From the NCBI GenBank assembly GCA_965200525.1, contig OZ241368.1:4898001-4962000 (forward strand): 64,000 bases of DNA, written 5' to 3'. The position numbers were made by a program, and so were the translations under genes. The stretch comes from JANNPJ01 sp965200525. GTDB taxonomy: Bacteria; Actinomycetota; Actinomycetes; Actinomycetales; Kineosporiaceae. Below are positions 63,801 to 64,000 of this stretch, one piece after another. How positions within the stretch are numbered: position 1 is the stretch's first letter; the number at the start of each line of letters is the position of its first letter. A model generated the notes under the pieces. That model saw nothing but the letters and a program-made list of their open reading frames with translations. It did no database searches and was not told the DNA's origin.

Positions 63801-64000
63801 TCGGAACGAGGACGGACCAGCCCACGCGCAGGAGCCCGGGAGAGATCATCCGGTGCCCGTCCGCCTGGACCCGCCCGGCGTTCAGGGCCCAGATCTCCCG
63901 CCAGCGCTCGCCCTGCCCGAGGTACTCGGTAGCCATGTCCCACAGCGTGCCGGGCCCGTCGCGGGTGATGACGTGGGTGATGGCCTCGTCCGTCCCTGCG
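60826..64000 (-). CDS. LysM-BTAD membrane regulator, N-terminus cut by the window edge
   Basis: At least 1,057 residues; the frame is open to the edge. Counted from the internal Met at 63936, one LysM domain spans that Met (THVITRDGPGTLWDMATEYL, then WREIWALN) and a second lies at about residues 64-95 (YVVEPGDHLGTVAARFLGQF). A Pro/Ser/Thr-rich linker leads to one membrane helix (SLPLAGAILAAAGLAWQR) and a long disordered Pro-rich part. The last 250 residues are an OmpR-like DNA-binding domain with a BTAD/SARP helical domain (LLVYLALHRDGARLRDIKIA; LARQAIQALAVIGDHAGVEH). It may sense the cell wall outside and act on genes inside. Such genes often lie near Flp pilus clusters. Confidence 0.85.
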   Translation of the reverse strand, partial: AGTDEAITHVITRDGPGTLWDMATEYLGQGERWREIWALNAGRVQADGHRMISPGLLRVGWSVLVPINDPPGPSPGSTGHRSGVLYVVEPGDHLGTVAARFLGQFSEYRQIQALNSDLITATSGPHGPDTIQVGWVLHLPAGARDRGSREHARGQLQIPTHPAPPPKRPVPGTGTTPVSPMPSATGSVGSGGSTPAPSPSTPRHRASPTTPDTPTPVTSSPAAPTSMPSPSGDSVTGSPELPPTPRAQRPRAGSPGVSIPGGWLSLPLAGAILAAAGLAWQRRRRHHRYSSDLQDLDMEQSELEVMPPVVSRVRQAIREHALALEQSLTPETLPAEHPGPAFGPVPSIRPGQKIGAPFPAASSRASTSTAGAVSGSSAASAPEPTDRTQPAGAAPDLPPPVPQITWRRAPDRPAGAVRRPVVRLQARLTATAGGGVAAGTQPPAADFDPAGDPSSERSVPERPQAAGSLAVAGPLGFIPSTGLGLRGPGAPAAGRALLIAALSAGNDIPPTSREDRPQVLLTQEALEALLGLTSLTARQRAPGLGVCADLQGTLAALDELVHDRERRIHDGAPAVLGAEPAPALAGPILVIAVVPAAWHQADLAARLMAGADYGARAVLLGDWTWGTTVFVDESGHVIPQRTSGRHSARPSTRATAEPVIALGTGSTGPESAGPGSTSEQQRLDILSSEATLGILEALAPPSPSPDSPAPAEQEARIPVRSTHRPRADAGEAAGRHERPGPGPAMTAPTASPSAAPMPEQAPATTTGSQPATASPLPQPAPDTAGRGPGHGHRVRVQVLGRPGVLDDTSTLWPGLRRHAALLLVYLALHRDGARLRDIKIALWPGVAPEKTNQRLSTEVAQLRRTIRLAAGDDTLQPVMNAGGHYRLDSDLVGVDLWDLQDEFTAVAGILDPARRTAALQSLVARDGAHLADGFEYDWIDTARENLRRRAVRSRLALAESVAQDDPRSAAVLLDEAADLDDTHEELARQAIQALAVIGDHAGVEHRAAALRNALRRIGEKPAAETVALVRTVFPRADERVPADRTAARPRPPERPQG

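Noticed and set aside
1..64000. tRNA, rRNA, CRISPR array, riboswitch
   Set aside because: I looked for T-loop-like GGTTCGAATCC patterns, spaced short repeats and known leader structures and found none that hold up. A covariance-model scan could still reveal small RNAs.

Overview
The window is high-GC DNA from a filamentous-type actinobacterium. The signs are G/C-ending codons throughout, frequent GTG starts, LAL-type LuxR regulators, a WhiJ-like XRE regulator with two DUF397 partners, PucR and BTAD (SARP) regulators, and an actinobacterial IS3-family element. A Kineosporia-like organism would fit, but genus cannot be fixed from this sequence alone. I saw no rRNA, tRNA or CRISPR array.

Left part (1-10.9 kb) is accessory DNA that looks like a defence island. 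It holds the C-terminal part of an AIPR (abortive infection) protein cut by the window edge, a complete IS3-family element with 24-bp ends, remnants of an MFS transporter and a lipoprotein, a TMEM175-type channel, and a two-gene unit made of a small two-helix membrane protein and a 1,383-residue STAND NTPase. These two proteins share a short repeat motif, which is the best candidate here for an undescribed signalling pair. An orphan XRE regulator with a repeat-bearing upstream region follows.

11.2-18.6 kb is a tightly overlapping DNA-end-processing operon on the minus strand: HerA-like ATPase, SbcD, SbcC and NurA. 19-26 kb holds the WhiJ-like regulator with two DUF397 genes and a run of uncharacterised soluble and membrane proteins with clear hairpin terminators and a palindromic site. 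26-43 kb is metabolic and regulatory: an alpha/beta hydrolase, ferredoxin-reductase-like proteins, two tandem LAL regulators (one frameshifted), an AraC regulator, a PD-(D/E)XK-like nuclease, a RidA protein, a DUF6193 protein, a fatty acid desaturase with its dedicated 2Fe-2S reductase, and a divergent PucR regulator coupled to a dehalogenase-like hydrolase.

43-49 kb is again accessory: HicAB toxin-antitoxin, members of a repeated small gene family, an AT-richer patch with a secreted GIY-YIG-like protein followed by a DUF4240 protein, and scrambled gene remnants. 50-59.5 kb is a sugar uptake and catabolism operon controlled by a divergent DeoR regulator: a binding lipoprotein, single-domain ATPase, permease, two FGGY kinases, a histidine phosphatase and a 2-hydroxyacid dehydrogenase, nearly all with 4-base or similar overlaps. 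A perfect 15-bp hairpin separates the binding protein gene from the rest. The right edge carries a frameshifted member of the repeated gene family and most of a LysM-BTAD membrane regulator that runs off the window.

Four genes (4.8, 28.9, 45.8 and 60.0 kb) are each broken by the loss of one G or C inside a G/C run, and adding it back restores a full reading frame. This common pattern points to homopolymer errors in the assembly at least as much as to real pseudogenes.
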